In this document: positions 1 through 6,652 of the stretch, piece by piece
How positions within the stretch are numbered: the first letter of the stretch is position 1
Layout of the letters: the number at the start of each line of letters is the position of its first letter
Source of the DNA: an uncultured Burkholderiales bacterium
GTDB taxonomy: Bacteria; Pseudomonadota; Gammaproteobacteria; Burkholderiales; Burkholderiaceae_C
Length of the DNA stretch: 9,807 nucleotides
Direction of reading: 5' to 3'
NCBI GenBank assembly: GCA_903926695.1
Contig: CAIYKK010000687.1
Span: forward strand, 1-9,807
Made by a program: the position numbers and the translations under genes
Notes under the pieces: model-generated
Told to the model about the DNA's origin: nothing
Databases searched by the model: none
What the model saw: the letters and a program-made list of their open reading frames with translations, nothing else

Positions 1-20
1 CCGAATAGGCAGCTTAGAAA

Positions 21-52
21 TGACGCCCCGAGAATGCGAGCGCCTGCAGGGG
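21..52 (+). other. CRISPR spacer 1, derived from a cytosine-5 DNA methyltransferase gene
   Basis: The 32-nt spacer, read in frame from its third base, encodes TPRECERLQG. This is the well-known conserved segment of C5-cytosine DNA methyltransferases (usually L-T-P-R-E-C-x-R-L-Q-G-F-P). The first two spacer bases (TG) would then be the end of the conserved Leu codon. A CTG Leu codon after a codon ending in C would place CC directly 5' of the protospacer, which is the type I-F PAM. The target is therefore probably a methylase gene on a phage or plasmid, hit with the crRNA matching the coding strand. The peptide is seen in the sequence; target and PAM are inferred. Confidence 0.8.
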
Positions 53-80
53 GTTCACTGCCGAATAGGCAGCTTAGAAA

Positions 81-112
81 AGGCACCAAATCTTCCGACA
101 CCTCGCGGTTCG
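81..112 (+). other. CRISPR spacer 2, encodes a peptide identical to the neighbouring SbcD/YhaO-like protein
   Basis: The reverse complement of this spacer reads NREVSEDLVP, preceded by two bases (CG) compatible with a Pro codon. This equals residues 136-145 of the metallophosphoesterase encoded at 216-1511 (DNA 621-650). Nucleotide identity over 32 positions is 22/32, and every difference is synonymous. The spacer therefore derives from a homolog of that gene in another replicon or lineage, captured in the antisense orientation. A CC PAM would require GG just after the Pro codon, so a Gly codon in the true target; the local gene has AGC (Ser), giving CT instead. Confidence 0.9.
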
Positions 113-140
113 GTTCACTGCCGAATAGGCAGCTCAGAGA

Positions 141-172
141 AAGTGATAAAAGTGGCATTGTTCAGAAAAGTA
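141..172 (+). other. CRISPR spacer 3, AT-rich, target unknown
   Basis: The 32-nt spacer has about one third G+C, against well above 60 percent for the surrounding genes, so it comes from DNA of different composition, such as a low-GC phage or plasmid. Several frames are open on both strands, but I recognise no peptide. It lies between the two most degenerate repeats and is the oldest spacer of the array. Confidence 0.8.
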
Positions 173-198
173 GTTCACTGCGATAGGCAACTCAAAAA
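173..198 (+). repeat. Degenerate terminal CRISPR repeat
   Basis: It begins with the intact 8-nt GTTCACTG of the other repeats. The hairpin region has then lost two bases and reads CTGCGATAGGCA, which leaves only a weak TGC/GCA stem, and the handle has further substitutions (ACTCAAAAA against GCTTAGAAA). The preceding repeat at 113-140 is an intermediate: its handle is CTCAGAGA. Csy4 processing at the last repeat is probably weak or absent. The Shine-Dalgarno sequence of the next gene begins only 3 bases later. Confidence 0.9.
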
Positions 199-201
199 GA
201 T

Positions 202-207
202 AAGGAG
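202..207 (+). promoter_or_regulatory. Ribosome binding site of the SbcD/YhaO-like gene
   Basis: AAGGAG lies 8 nt before the ATG at 216, which fixes that start. Between the last repeat and this site there are only 3 bases. No convincing sigma-70 promoter is visible between the array and the gene, so the operon is either transcribed from the array leader or from a promoter inside the AT-rich last spacer. Confidence 0.8.
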
Positions 208-215
208 AAAAAACT

Positions 216-1511
216 ATGCGCTTCATTCACGCTGCTGACTTGCACATTGATAGCCCGTTGCGCGGCCTTAGCCGATACCAGGGGACGCCGCTGGAGCGCC
301 TTCGCGGCGCGACGCGCCGGGCGCTAGAGCGGCTGGTGACGCTGGCGATTGACGAAAAAGTCGATTTCCTGCTGATTGCTGGCGACTTGTACGACAGAGA
401 TTGGCAGGATTTTCATACGGGTTTATTCGTCAACGCGCAGCTTGTGAAGCTGAAAAATGCGGGAATCCTGGTTTTCATCGTGCAGGGAAACCACGATGCG
501 CAGAGCCACATGACTCGGCAAATCCCCTGGCCCGAGAACGTGAAAGTGTTTTCCAGCCGCACCGCTGAAACCGTGCATTTAGCGGCGCTGGGCGTCGCCA
601 TTCACGGCCACAGCTTTCCCAATCGGGAAGTGTCTGAAGACCTTGTTCCAAGCTACCCGGCGGCGGTGCCGGGCTGCTTCAACATCGGTTTGCTGCACAC
701 GAGCTTGACGGGGATGGAAGGCCATGACACTTACGCGCCGACAACGCTCGCCACCCTCAAATCCAAAGGCTACGACTATTGGGCGCTGGGTCACATTCAC
801 GCCCGACAGGTCGTGTGCGAAGTGCCTAGAGTGGTGTTTCCCGGTAATCTTCAGGGCCGCCATGCACGCGAAACCGGCCCCAAGGGCTGCGAGCTGGTAA
901 CGGCGGACGGCGGGGCCATCACGGCGCGTTTTGTGCCGCTGGACGTAGTGCGCTGGCATCAAGTCGTGGTGGATTTGCAGCCGATTCAGCAGCTTGAGGA
1001 TGTGCCCCGGCAGGTCGCGCAAGCGCTGCAGTCCGCCGTGGCCGTGGCCGACGCGGGCGAGGCGCTGCACGCCATGCGCGTTGTGCTGACGGGGCAAACG
1101 CCGCTGCACGCGCTAGAAGCCAGCCAGCCCGGCACGCTGGCAGCGGCGGTGCAGGCGGCGGCGCAGGAGTTTTCAGGTGCCGAAATCTGGATCGAACAAG
1201 TCAAGCTGAACCTGCGCTCGCCGCTGGACCGCGAGCGCATCGGGCAGGGCAGCGACGCGCTCGGCGAACTGGTGCGCTGGGTTGATGAGCTGTCCGGCGA
1301 CGGTGCGGGGCTGGAAAAATTCTGCCGCGAGACGCTGAAAGACGTGCTCGGCAAGCTGCCCGCCGATGTGCAGGCCGCGCTGGCGCACGGGCCGTCCGAT
1401 GGCGACATTCCCCAGCTTAATGACGGCCCGGCGCTGCTGGCGCTGCTCCAAGACGCCGAAGCCACGTTGTTGGCCCGTTTGAACGTCCCCGAAGAAAAAG
1501 CCGCATCATGA
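216..1511 (+). CDS. SbcD/YhaO-family metallophosphoesterase (putative DNA repair exonuclease)
   Basis: A 431-residue calcineurin-like phosphoesterase of the SbcD/Mre11 superfamily. The metal-binding motifs are in order: DLH at 8-10 after FIHAA, GDLYD at 56-60, GNHD at 91-94, the histidine of LLHTS at 161, and GHIH at 192-195, followed by FPGNLQGRHARETGPKG at about 208-224. That last segment and HGHSF (130-134) are typical of the YhaO branch rather than classical E. coli SbcD. Residues beyond about 230 form the less conserved C-terminal region. The expected role is the Mn2+-dependent nuclease subunit of a complex with the SMC-like ATPase of the next gene, which it overlaps by 4 nt (ATGA, 1508-1511), suggesting translational coupling. 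It acts in the cytoplasm on DNA ends. Residues 136-145 are encoded in diverged form by CRISPR spacer 2 just upstream. Family assignment is firm; the biological substrate is not known from sequence. Confidence 0.95.
   Translation: MRFIHAADLHIDSPLRGLSRYQGTPLERLRGATRRALERLVTLAIDEKVDFLLIAGDLYDRDWQDFHTGLFVNAQLVKLKNAGILVFIVQGNHDAQSHMTRQIPWPENVKVFSSRTAETVHLAALGVAIHGHSFPNREVSEDLVPSYPAAVPGCFNIGLLHTSLTGMEGHDTYAPTTLATLKSKGYDYWALGHIHARQVVCEVPRVVFPGNLQGRHARETGPKGCELVTADGGAITARFVPLDVVRWHQVVVDLQPIQQLEDVPRQVAQALQSAVAVADAGEALHAMRVVLTGQTPLHALEASQPGTLAAAVQAAAQEFSGAEIWIEQVKLNLRSPLDRERIGQGSDALGELVRWVDELSGDGAGLEKFCRETLKDVLGKLPADVQAALAHGPSDGDIPQLNDGPALLALLQDAEATLLARLNVPEEKAAS
619..650 (+). other. Protospacer-like segment matching CRISPR spacer 2 at protein level
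   Basis: This part of the metallophosphoesterase gene encodes (P)NREVSEDLVP. It aligns without gaps to the reverse complement of spacer 2 with 22 of 32 bases identical; the 10 mismatches are all codon-synonymous. Three mismatches fall in the PAM-proximal first 8 bases of the spacer (positions 1, 4, 7), and the PAM position on the spacer-like strand is CT rather than CC. The host's own crRNA should therefore not license interference here, although priming from an imperfect target cannot be excluded. Confidence 0.85.
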
Positions 1512-4500
1512 AACTCCGCACCCTGTTTTTAAAAGCCTTCGGTCCGTTTACGGACACGGAGCTGGATTTTTCCGGCCCGGCTAATTTGCATGTGATTTAC
1601 GGGCCGAACGAGGCGGGCAAGTCGTCCGCGCTGAGGGCGATTACGGATTTGCGCTACGGCATTCCGATGCGCAGCAAAGACGATTTTGTCCACGAGTTTA
1701 AAAATATGCGCGTGGCGGGCTGCTTTGAAGACGTGGCCGGGCGCGCTGTCGGTTTGTTTCGGCGCAAGGGCAATCACGACACGCTGACCTGCGCCGACCC
1801 GGCGACCGGCGCGCCGCTGGCGGGCGCGTCCGTGTCGCCCGAGGTGCTGCTGGCGCTGACCGGCGGCGTGGCGCGCGAGCAGTTTGAAACCATGTACGGA
1901 CTCAATTCGGCCCATTTGCGCAAGGGCGGCCAGCTCTTGATGCAGGGCGAGGGCGAATTGGGCGCGGCGCTGTTTGAAGCCAGCACAGGCTCGGCGGGCA
2001 TTAAGCAGATGCTGAAAACCCTGGATGACGATGCCAAAAAATATTTCAACTTGCGCAGCAAGGTGCCGATTCTCAACGAAGCGGCGCGTCAGCTCGACGA
2101 GGCCAAACACCGCTACAAACTCGCCATCGTCAAGCCCGACCAGTGGAAAACCTTGAAGCAAGCGCATGAAGCCGCCCGCAGCCATCTGGCCGCTGTCAGG
2201 GCAGAGCTGGCCGGGCGGCGCGGACGGCTGGCAGAGCTGGCGGAACTGCGCGCCGTCGAGCCGCTGCTGCACTCGCTGGCGCTCAAGGAAAGCGAATGGG
2301 CCAGCGTGCAGGATCACACCGCTTTGCCCGAAGACGCCCGCGAACAGCGCCTCGCCGCGCTGCAGCAGCAAGCTCAGGCGCAAGGCGCGCTGCTTGAAGT
2401 CCAGGCCGCGCTGGCGCAGTGCGAGGCCGATTTGCAGGCGCTGCGCATCGAGCCGCTGCTGCTGGCGCACGCGGACGCCATCGACCGACTCGCCGCCGAT
2501 TTGGCGCTGGTGCGGCGCGGGCAGGGCGAACGCATCCGTCTGCAAACCGCCGCCGAGTCCGAAGCCGCCCAATTGATGCTGCAGGCCGCGCAAATCGCCG
2601 GGCCGGGCGGCAGCGTTCAAACGCTGGAAGAATTTTTCCGGCTCGCACCGTCGGCGGCGGATCAGGCCGAACTGACGCGGCTGCTCGATGCGCTGAAAAG
2701 CTTGCGGCAGGAGCTGGCCCACGCGCAGGAGCACTTGAGCGCCTGCGAACGCAAGCTCGCCCTGCACCAGCGCGAGGCGGTGGAAACGCCCGCGCTGGCG
2801 CTGCAGCAAGCGCTGGTTATGGCGCTGGCCCAAGCGCAACCTCTGGGCGACGCGCCCCAGCGGCTGGCCGATTTGGACGCTGCCGTGAGCGCCGGGCAGC
2901 GCAGGCTAGAGCGCGATCTGGCTGATCTGGGGCTGGCTTCGGTCGAGGCGCTGACGGCATCGCGCTGGCTCGCCCCGGCGGAAATGGACGCGCACGAACA
3001 TGAGCGCCGCGATCTGCAGCAGCAATCGGCATTGAGCCAGAGCGACTTGAGCAAGCTGCAAGCTGATCTGGCCGAACAGCAGCGCCGCCACAAAAGCCTG
3101 TCAGCCGTTGGCGAAGTCGTGACCGCCGCGACCTTGCGCCACGCCCGCGCCGTGCGTGATGCGAGCTGGCGGGCGATTCGCGGCGCGCTGATGGATTTGC
3201 CGCCGGGCGCTGAAGCCTTGGCCAGCGGCGCGCCCCGCGCCTTCGAGCGCCAGCAGGAAGAAGCTGACCGGCAGGCCGATTTGCTGCGCGAAGGCGCGAC
3301 GCGGGCCGCTGAAGTCGCCGAGTGCGAGCAGCGCATCGCCGACATGACGCAGGCGCTGGCCGAACTTCGGCGGTTGCAGGTCCGGCAGGCTGACGCGCTG
3401 GCCGCGCTCGATGCCGCCTGGCAGGAAACGCTGGCGCGGCTGGGAATTCCCGCCGGAACTGCCGCTGTGGTGCGCGAGTGGCAGGCGCTGCGCCAGAGCG
3501 CGCTAGAGCGCCACGAGCGGCTGATCGACGCGGCGCAGAGCCACGCCGCGCTGGCCCGGCACATCAGCGCCGCCAGCGCCAGCCTGCTGGCCGCCTTGAC
3601 CGCGCTGGGGCTGGCCCCGCCAGACAGCGCGCCTTTACCCGCCTTGATCGCGCTGGCTGCCGAAGCCGACCGCCGCTTGCTGGCGCAGCAGGCCGCCATC
3701 GCACAGCGGGCCAGCGAAATGGCCGCTTTGGCGCAGGACATCGAGGAAAGCCAGGCCAGCGTGGCCCGGCTGGCGCAACTGCTCCAAGGGTGTCAGCACG
3801 CGCTGGACGAAAAATCCCGCCCGCTGTATCTGGGGCAGGGCGCCGCCGCCGAGACTTTGAAAGCGCGGCTGGCCGAGTTGCAGCGCTGGGTGCTGGATTA
3901 CCAGCGCCATGTTGAGCATCTGCAGCAGGTTCGCGCACTGCAAGACGGCGAAAAAGCCGCCATCAGCGCCGCCAGCGCGCTGGGCCAATTGGTGCAAGAG
4001 CCGGTGTGGGACCACCGCCAAGCCTGGCTGGACGCGCTGGCCTTGCGGCTGGCGCAGACCCGTGAGGCCGTGCAATTAAAAGCCGCCGCAGAGCGCAGCC
4101 AGGCCGAAGAATTCAAGCGCCAGCAGCGCGCACAGTCCGAACTCGAAAGCACCGCGCAGACGCTGGCGCGGCTGGCGATACAGGCCGTCGTCGAACACGC
4201 CGACGCGCTGCCCGAAGCCGAAACCCGCTCCGAACGCCGCCGCGAGGTGTCGGCGCGACTGCTGGAATTGAACGATCAGCTCACCAAAACCTCGCGCAAA
4301 GACGCGACCGCCCTGCGCGCTGAACTGGCCGGTCTGGACAGCCTGGCCATCGACGCTGAAAAAGAAGCCTGCGACTCAGGCAGCCAGCAGCTCGAAGCGG
4401 ACGAAAAAACCGCCATCGACGCCGAGCAGACCGCCCGCGCCGCGCTGGAAAAAATCGACACGTCCGATCAAGCCGCGCAGGCCCGCGAAGCGATGGAAGA

Positions 4501-5020
4501 CGCCATTGCCCGCTACCGCGCCGGGGTGCGGCCTTGGGCGCAATTAAAACTGGCCGAAGCCTTGCTGGCCGAAGCCCTGCGCCGCCATCGCGAAAAGGCG
4601 CAAGGCCCGGTGGTGGAACTGGCCAGCGAGTATTTCCGCCTGATGACCGGCGGGCGTTTTGCGCGCCTGCAGGTCGATGCCGACAGCGCCACGCCGCTGC
4701 TGCTGGCCCAGCCCGCACAGGGAAAACCGATGGAAATTGCCGCCCTGAGCGAAGGTACGGCGGACCAGCTTTATTTGTCGCTGCGGCTGGCCGCACTGCA
4801 GGTACAGCGCCAGCCCGAGCGCATGATGCCGCTGGTGCTCGATGACGTGTTCATGACCGCCGACGACGAGCGCGCCGCGAACATGTTCCGCGCGCTGGAA
4901 AAGTTCGCGGGCCAGGCGCAGGTGCTGGTCTTTACCCATCACCAGCATTTGACCGGCATTGCGTCTGGCGCGGTGGCATCGGGCCAGCTACGGATTCACC
5001 ATTTTTTACCGAACTCTTGA
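1508..5020 (+). CDS. SbcC/YhaN-family SMC-like ATPase
   Basis: A 1170-residue split-ABC ATPase with a very long alanine-, leucine- and glutamine-rich helical middle. Walker A is GPNEAGKS at 32-39. The segment FETMYGLNSAHLRKGG (from about 126), followed by GEGELGAALFEASTG, is the hallmark of the YhaN branch. The C-terminal half of the head carries YFRLMTGGRF, the ABC signature LSEGT at 1080-1084, Walker B MPLVLDD ending at D1112-D1113, and the switch histidine H1144 in FTHHQH. The region of about 190-1010 is predicted coiled coil. No CxxC is present anywhere in it, so the zinc hook of classical SbcC/Rad50 is missing. It should form the ATPase partner of the upstream phosphoesterase, acting on DNA ends or structured DNA in the cytoplasm. 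The start overlaps the upstream stop by 4 nt. High confidence in family, low in exact physiological role. Confidence 0.95.
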   Translation: MKLRTLFLKAFGPFTDTELDFSGPANLHVIYGPNEAGKSSALRAITDLRYGIPMRSKDDFVHEFKNMRVAGCFEDVAGRAVGLFRRKGNHDTLTCADPATGAPLAGASVSPEVLLALTGGVAREQFETMYGLNSAHLRKGGQLLMQGEGELGAALFEASTGSAGIKQMLKTLDDDAKKYFNLRSKVPILNEAARQLDEAKHRYKLAIVKPDQWKTLKQAHEAARSHLAAVRAELAGRRGRLAELAELRAVEPLLHSLALKESEWASVQDHTALPEDAREQRLAALQQQAQAQGALLEVQAALAQCEADLQALRIEPLLLAHADAIDRLAADLALVRRGQGERIRLQTAAESEAAQLMLQAAQIAGPGGSVQTLEEFFRLAPSAADQAELTRLLDALKSLRQELAHAQEHLSACERKLALHQREAVETPALALQQALVMALAQAQPLGDAPQRLADLDAAVSAGQRRLERDLADLGLASVEALTASRWLAPAEMDAHEHERRDLQQQSALSQSDLSKLQADLAEQQRRHKSLSAVGEVVTAATLRHARAVRDASWRAIRGALMDLPPGAEALASGAPRAFERQQEEADRQADLLREGATRAAEVAECEQRIADMTQALAELRRLQVRQADALAALDAAWQETLARLGIPAGTAAVVREWQALRQSALERHERLIDAAQSHAALARHISAASASLLAALTALGLAPPDSAPLPALIALAAEADRRLLAQQAAIAQRASEMAALAQDIEESQASVARLAQLLQGCQHALDEKSRPLYLGQGAAAETLKARLAELQRWVLDYQRHVEHLQQVRALQDGEKAAISAASALGQLVQEPVWDHRQAWLDALALRLAQTREAVQLKAAAERSQAEEFKRQQRAQSELESTAQTLARLAIQAVVEHADALPEAETRSERRREVSARLLELNDQLTKTSRKDATALRAELAGLDSLAIDAEKEACDSGSQQLEADEKTAIDAEQTARAALEKIDTSDQAAQAREAMEDAIARYRAGVRPWAQLKLAEALLAEALRRHREKAQGPVVELASEYFRLMTGGRFARLQVDADSATPLLLAQPAQGKPMEIAALSEGTADQLYLSLRLAALQVQRQPERMMPLVLDDVFMTADDERAANMFRALEKFAGQAQVLVFTHHQHLTGIASGAVASGQLRIHHFLPNS

Positions 5021-5036
5021 AGAAAAGACATTGACC

Positions 5037-5318
5037 ATGATCGTTCGTTTCCACATCGACCCCGTTGAACAAGACCAGTATGAATATCTGGTCACCTACG
5101 AAGGCGAGGAGCTTTTTGGCGATTACGGCCTGGACAGTCTGGAAGGCTGCATCACGGCCGCCGTCGAGGGGCTGGGCCGGGATGCGGTGGCCGCTGAAAT
5201 TGCGTATAAGGGCGTGATCAGCGGCACCTATCCGCTCGCTTCGCTGGCCTTGATGACGGCGCAGATTGCTGAGCATGCGCTGCAAACCACGCTGGCCATC
5301 GAGGAAGTCAGCCCGTAG
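5037..5318 (+). CDS. Small acidic protein of unknown function, third gene of the SbcCD/YhaNO-like operon
   Basis: A 93-residue protein that I do not recognise. It starts at ATG 5037, 16 nt after the ATPase gene, preceded by a weak purine-rich AGAAAAG. An ATG further upstream in the same frame (4959) would lie inside the ATPase gene, and the in-frame TTG at 5031 is a possible alternative start. The protein is strongly acidic: 16 Asp/Glu against 3 Lys/Arg, with most charge in residues 8-54 (for example YEGEELFGDYGLDSLEG). There is no signal peptide, membrane segment or zinc motif. The hydrophobic C-terminal half (about 60-90) looks helical. Position and spacing suggest co-transcription with the nuclease pair, so an accessory or regulatory subunit, or a DNA-mimic-type protein, is conceivable; that is speculation from charge alone. 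Confidence 0.8.
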   Translation: MIVRFHIDPVEQDQYEYLVTYEGEELFGDYGLDSLEGCITAAVEGLGRDAVAAEIAYKGVISGTYPLASLALMTAQIAEHALQTTLAIEEVSP

Positions 5319-5323
5319 CAGAC

Positions 5324-6568
5324 TCAGGGTTCGAGCGTCAGCTCCATCTTGGTGGCGCCTTCCCAGGTGCCTTGCAGTCCCGCGCCTTGCGGGATCAACA
5401 CCATACGCGGCGGCTGCTTGTCTTTGCTTTGGGTTTCGGCCAGCGTCAGCGTGTGGTCCTTGAGCGTGCCCGAGAGTTCAAGCGGCTTGCGAAAGCGGTC
5501 ATAAAAATATACGCCGCTGACCGAGCCGTCGGCGTTCGGCGTGCCGACACGCACGGTGACCGGCAGCTTGCCGTCCAGCTGGCCGCGCAGCACTTGGCCC
5601 CACGCCGAGGTGGGCATGGCAAAGTTGGCAGCTTTGCCCAGCAGCAGGTGGTGGCCATAGTCGTTCAGCCAGGGCGTGAGTTTATCGACCGCCACGCGAA
5701 AACTGAAGTCGCCCACATGGTCGAGCGCACTCAAGGCGTGATTGCTGCAGCGCTCCACGGAAAAAACCACGGTTTGCGGCTGAATCTGCATCTTTTGCAG
5801 GGCGTTGATGAAGTCCGGCGCCTTGCGCTGCAGGGCGCATTCTTCGTACATGCGCAGGGCGATGGCGCGCTCTTCGGCGTCTGTCTGCTGCTTGGTGCCG
5901 GTTGCTTTGGGCTTTTCGGTTTTGAGCCGGGTGATTTCTGCCTGGATGGCCGCGAGATTGGCGGTTTTGACTTCTTTGGTCAGCGCTGCCTGGCCTTCGG
6001 GGGTCAGAAGGTCTTCAGCGCCCAGCGTGCGCCCGCTTCGGGCATCGAACGCATACGAGACGTTGTAGCTTTCGCAATAGGCACCGCAGCCCTCCGTGGC
6101 CAGAACGACCGAGAAAATGCGTCCGTCGTTGCGCTGGACCTTGTAGTCGATCTCGGGGCGGTTTTGCCACGTCTCGGCGGTGACTTCGCCCAGGCCGTCG
6201 CTGGCGTGTGCGGGTGCGAGCACCTCGAAGGTTTCAATAAAAAGCTGGTTGTTGATGCGTGCGGCCACGCGCGGATCGGTGCCGCCCACAAAAGGAAACC
6301 GGCGCTTGAGCGATTGTTTGCCGCCTGCCTTGTTGGTGAGCGCCGTGACATCGAGCGGCACGGGAGGAAGAATGGTGGCGTTTGGGGCGCTGGCTGGCCG
6401 CGAGCTGGCCGAGGCCGACGCGGCGGCCACATGAGCCACTGACGCAGAGGGCTTCTTGGCTACGGGAGCGGCGGACTTTTTCATCAGCACGACACCTGTG
6501 CCGCCTGCTGCTGCCAGCACGACAGCACCGATGGCAAGACGCTTTGTGAGAGGAGAAGAAAGACTCAT
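5324..6568 (-). CDS. Membrane-anchored periplasmic protein with DUF3298/RsiV-like domain
   Basis: A 414-residue protein read from ATG at 6568 down to TGA at 5324, only 5 nt from the convergent stop of the small acidic gene. Residues 1-10 are basic and 11-29 form one hydrophobic segment (signal anchor), followed by an Ala/Ser/Pro-rich linker (about 32-70). Residues about 88-200 (FPFVGGTDPRVAARINNQL, then SVVLATEGCGAYCESYNVSY and FDARSGRTLGAEDLL) resemble the DUF3298/RsiV-type fold, a lysozyme-binding or peptidoglycan-associated domain in relatives. Residues about 335-414 form a beta-rich repeat (SGVYFYDRFRKPLELSG, GLQGTWEG) common in periplasmic proteins of unknown function. C161, C165, C244 and C274 could form disulfides. 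An AGGG at 6577-6580 (minus strand) may serve as ribosome binding site. Function is unknown; envelope location is well supported, domain assignment moderately. Confidence 0.85.
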   Translation of the reverse strand: MSLSSPLTKRLAIGAVVLAAAGGTGVVLMKKSAAPVAKKPSASVAHVAAASASASSRPASAPNATILPPVPLDVTALTNKAGGKQSLKRRFPFVGGTDPRVAARINNQLFIETFEVLAPAHASDGLGEVTAETWQNRPEIDYKVQRNDGRIFSVVLATEGCGAYCESYNVSYAFDARSGRTLGAEDLLTPEGQAALTKEVKTANLAAIQAEITRLKTEKPKATGTKQQTDAEERAIALRMYEECALQRKAPDFINALQKMQIQPQTVVFSVERCSNHALSALDHVGDFSFRVAVDKLTPWLNDYGHHLLLGKAANFAMPTSAWGQVLRGQLDGKLPVTVRVGTPNADGSVSGVYFYDRFRKPLELSGTLKDHTLTLAETQSKDKQPPRMVLIPQGAGLQGTWEGATKMELTLEP

Positions 6569-6652
6569 TGTTGCGGCCCTAAGGTATGCCGGAACTGGTC
6601 TTTTTTGAAGCTGCAGCTGCCAGCGTTGCAGTTAATTTTTGTTGAATAAGGT

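Larger units (their letters stand above)
1..198 (+). CRISPR. Type I-F CRISPR array, leader-distal end (partial)
   Basis: Four repeat units separated by three 32-nt spacers. The first unit (1-20) is cut by the window edge, the second (53-80) is a full 28-nt repeat, the third is 113-140, and the last (173-198) is degenerate. The repeat begins GTTCACTGCC, carries the hairpin CTGCC-GAATA-GGCAG and ends CTTAGAAA. This is the type I-F architecture, in which Csy4/Cas6f cuts 3' of the hairpin and leaves an 8-nt 5' handle. The + strand is the crRNA strand: the hairpin-handle order is correct only this way, and the repeats decay towards the right, as expected at the leader-distal, oldest end. Leader and cas genes are not in the window and should lie to the left. 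Spacers are 21-52, 81-112 and 141-172. Subtype is assigned from the repeat alone. Confidence 0.96.

Noticed and set aside
174..204. TTCACT and GATAAG as a possible promoter for the SbcD/YhaO-like gene
   Set aside because: Both are 4 of 6 matches with 19-bp spacing, TTCACT is part of every CRISPR repeat, and the start would overlap the ribosome binding site.
20..238. Open frame running through the CRISPR repeats, with a methyltransferase-like peptide at its start
   Set aside because: It is repeat-spacer DNA; the methyltransferase-like residues lie wholly inside one 32-nt spacer and do not indicate a gene remnant.
1529..2839. A 436-codon open frame on the minus strand
   Set aside because: It is antisense to the SMC-like ATPase head and coil, which carry all expected motifs; no ribosome binding site or family pattern was seen.
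4959..5036. Earlier in-frame ATG for the small acidic protein
   Set aside because: It would overlap the end of the ATPase gene by over 60 bases and add a basic stretch unlike the rest; ATG 5037 follows the ATPase stop by 16 nt and has a purine-rich stretch before it.
5372..6442. A 356-codon open frame on the + strand
   Set aside because: It is antisense to the DUF3298-like gene, whose product has a signal anchor, normal composition and recognisable domain patterns, while the + strand product does not.
6611..6640. CTGCA/TGCAG hairpin followed by TTAATTTTT on the + strand, resembling a terminator
   Set aside because: No + strand transcript needs to end here; the only upstream + strand gene ends at 5318. 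On the minus strand the T-run would precede the hairpin, so it cannot terminate ffs.
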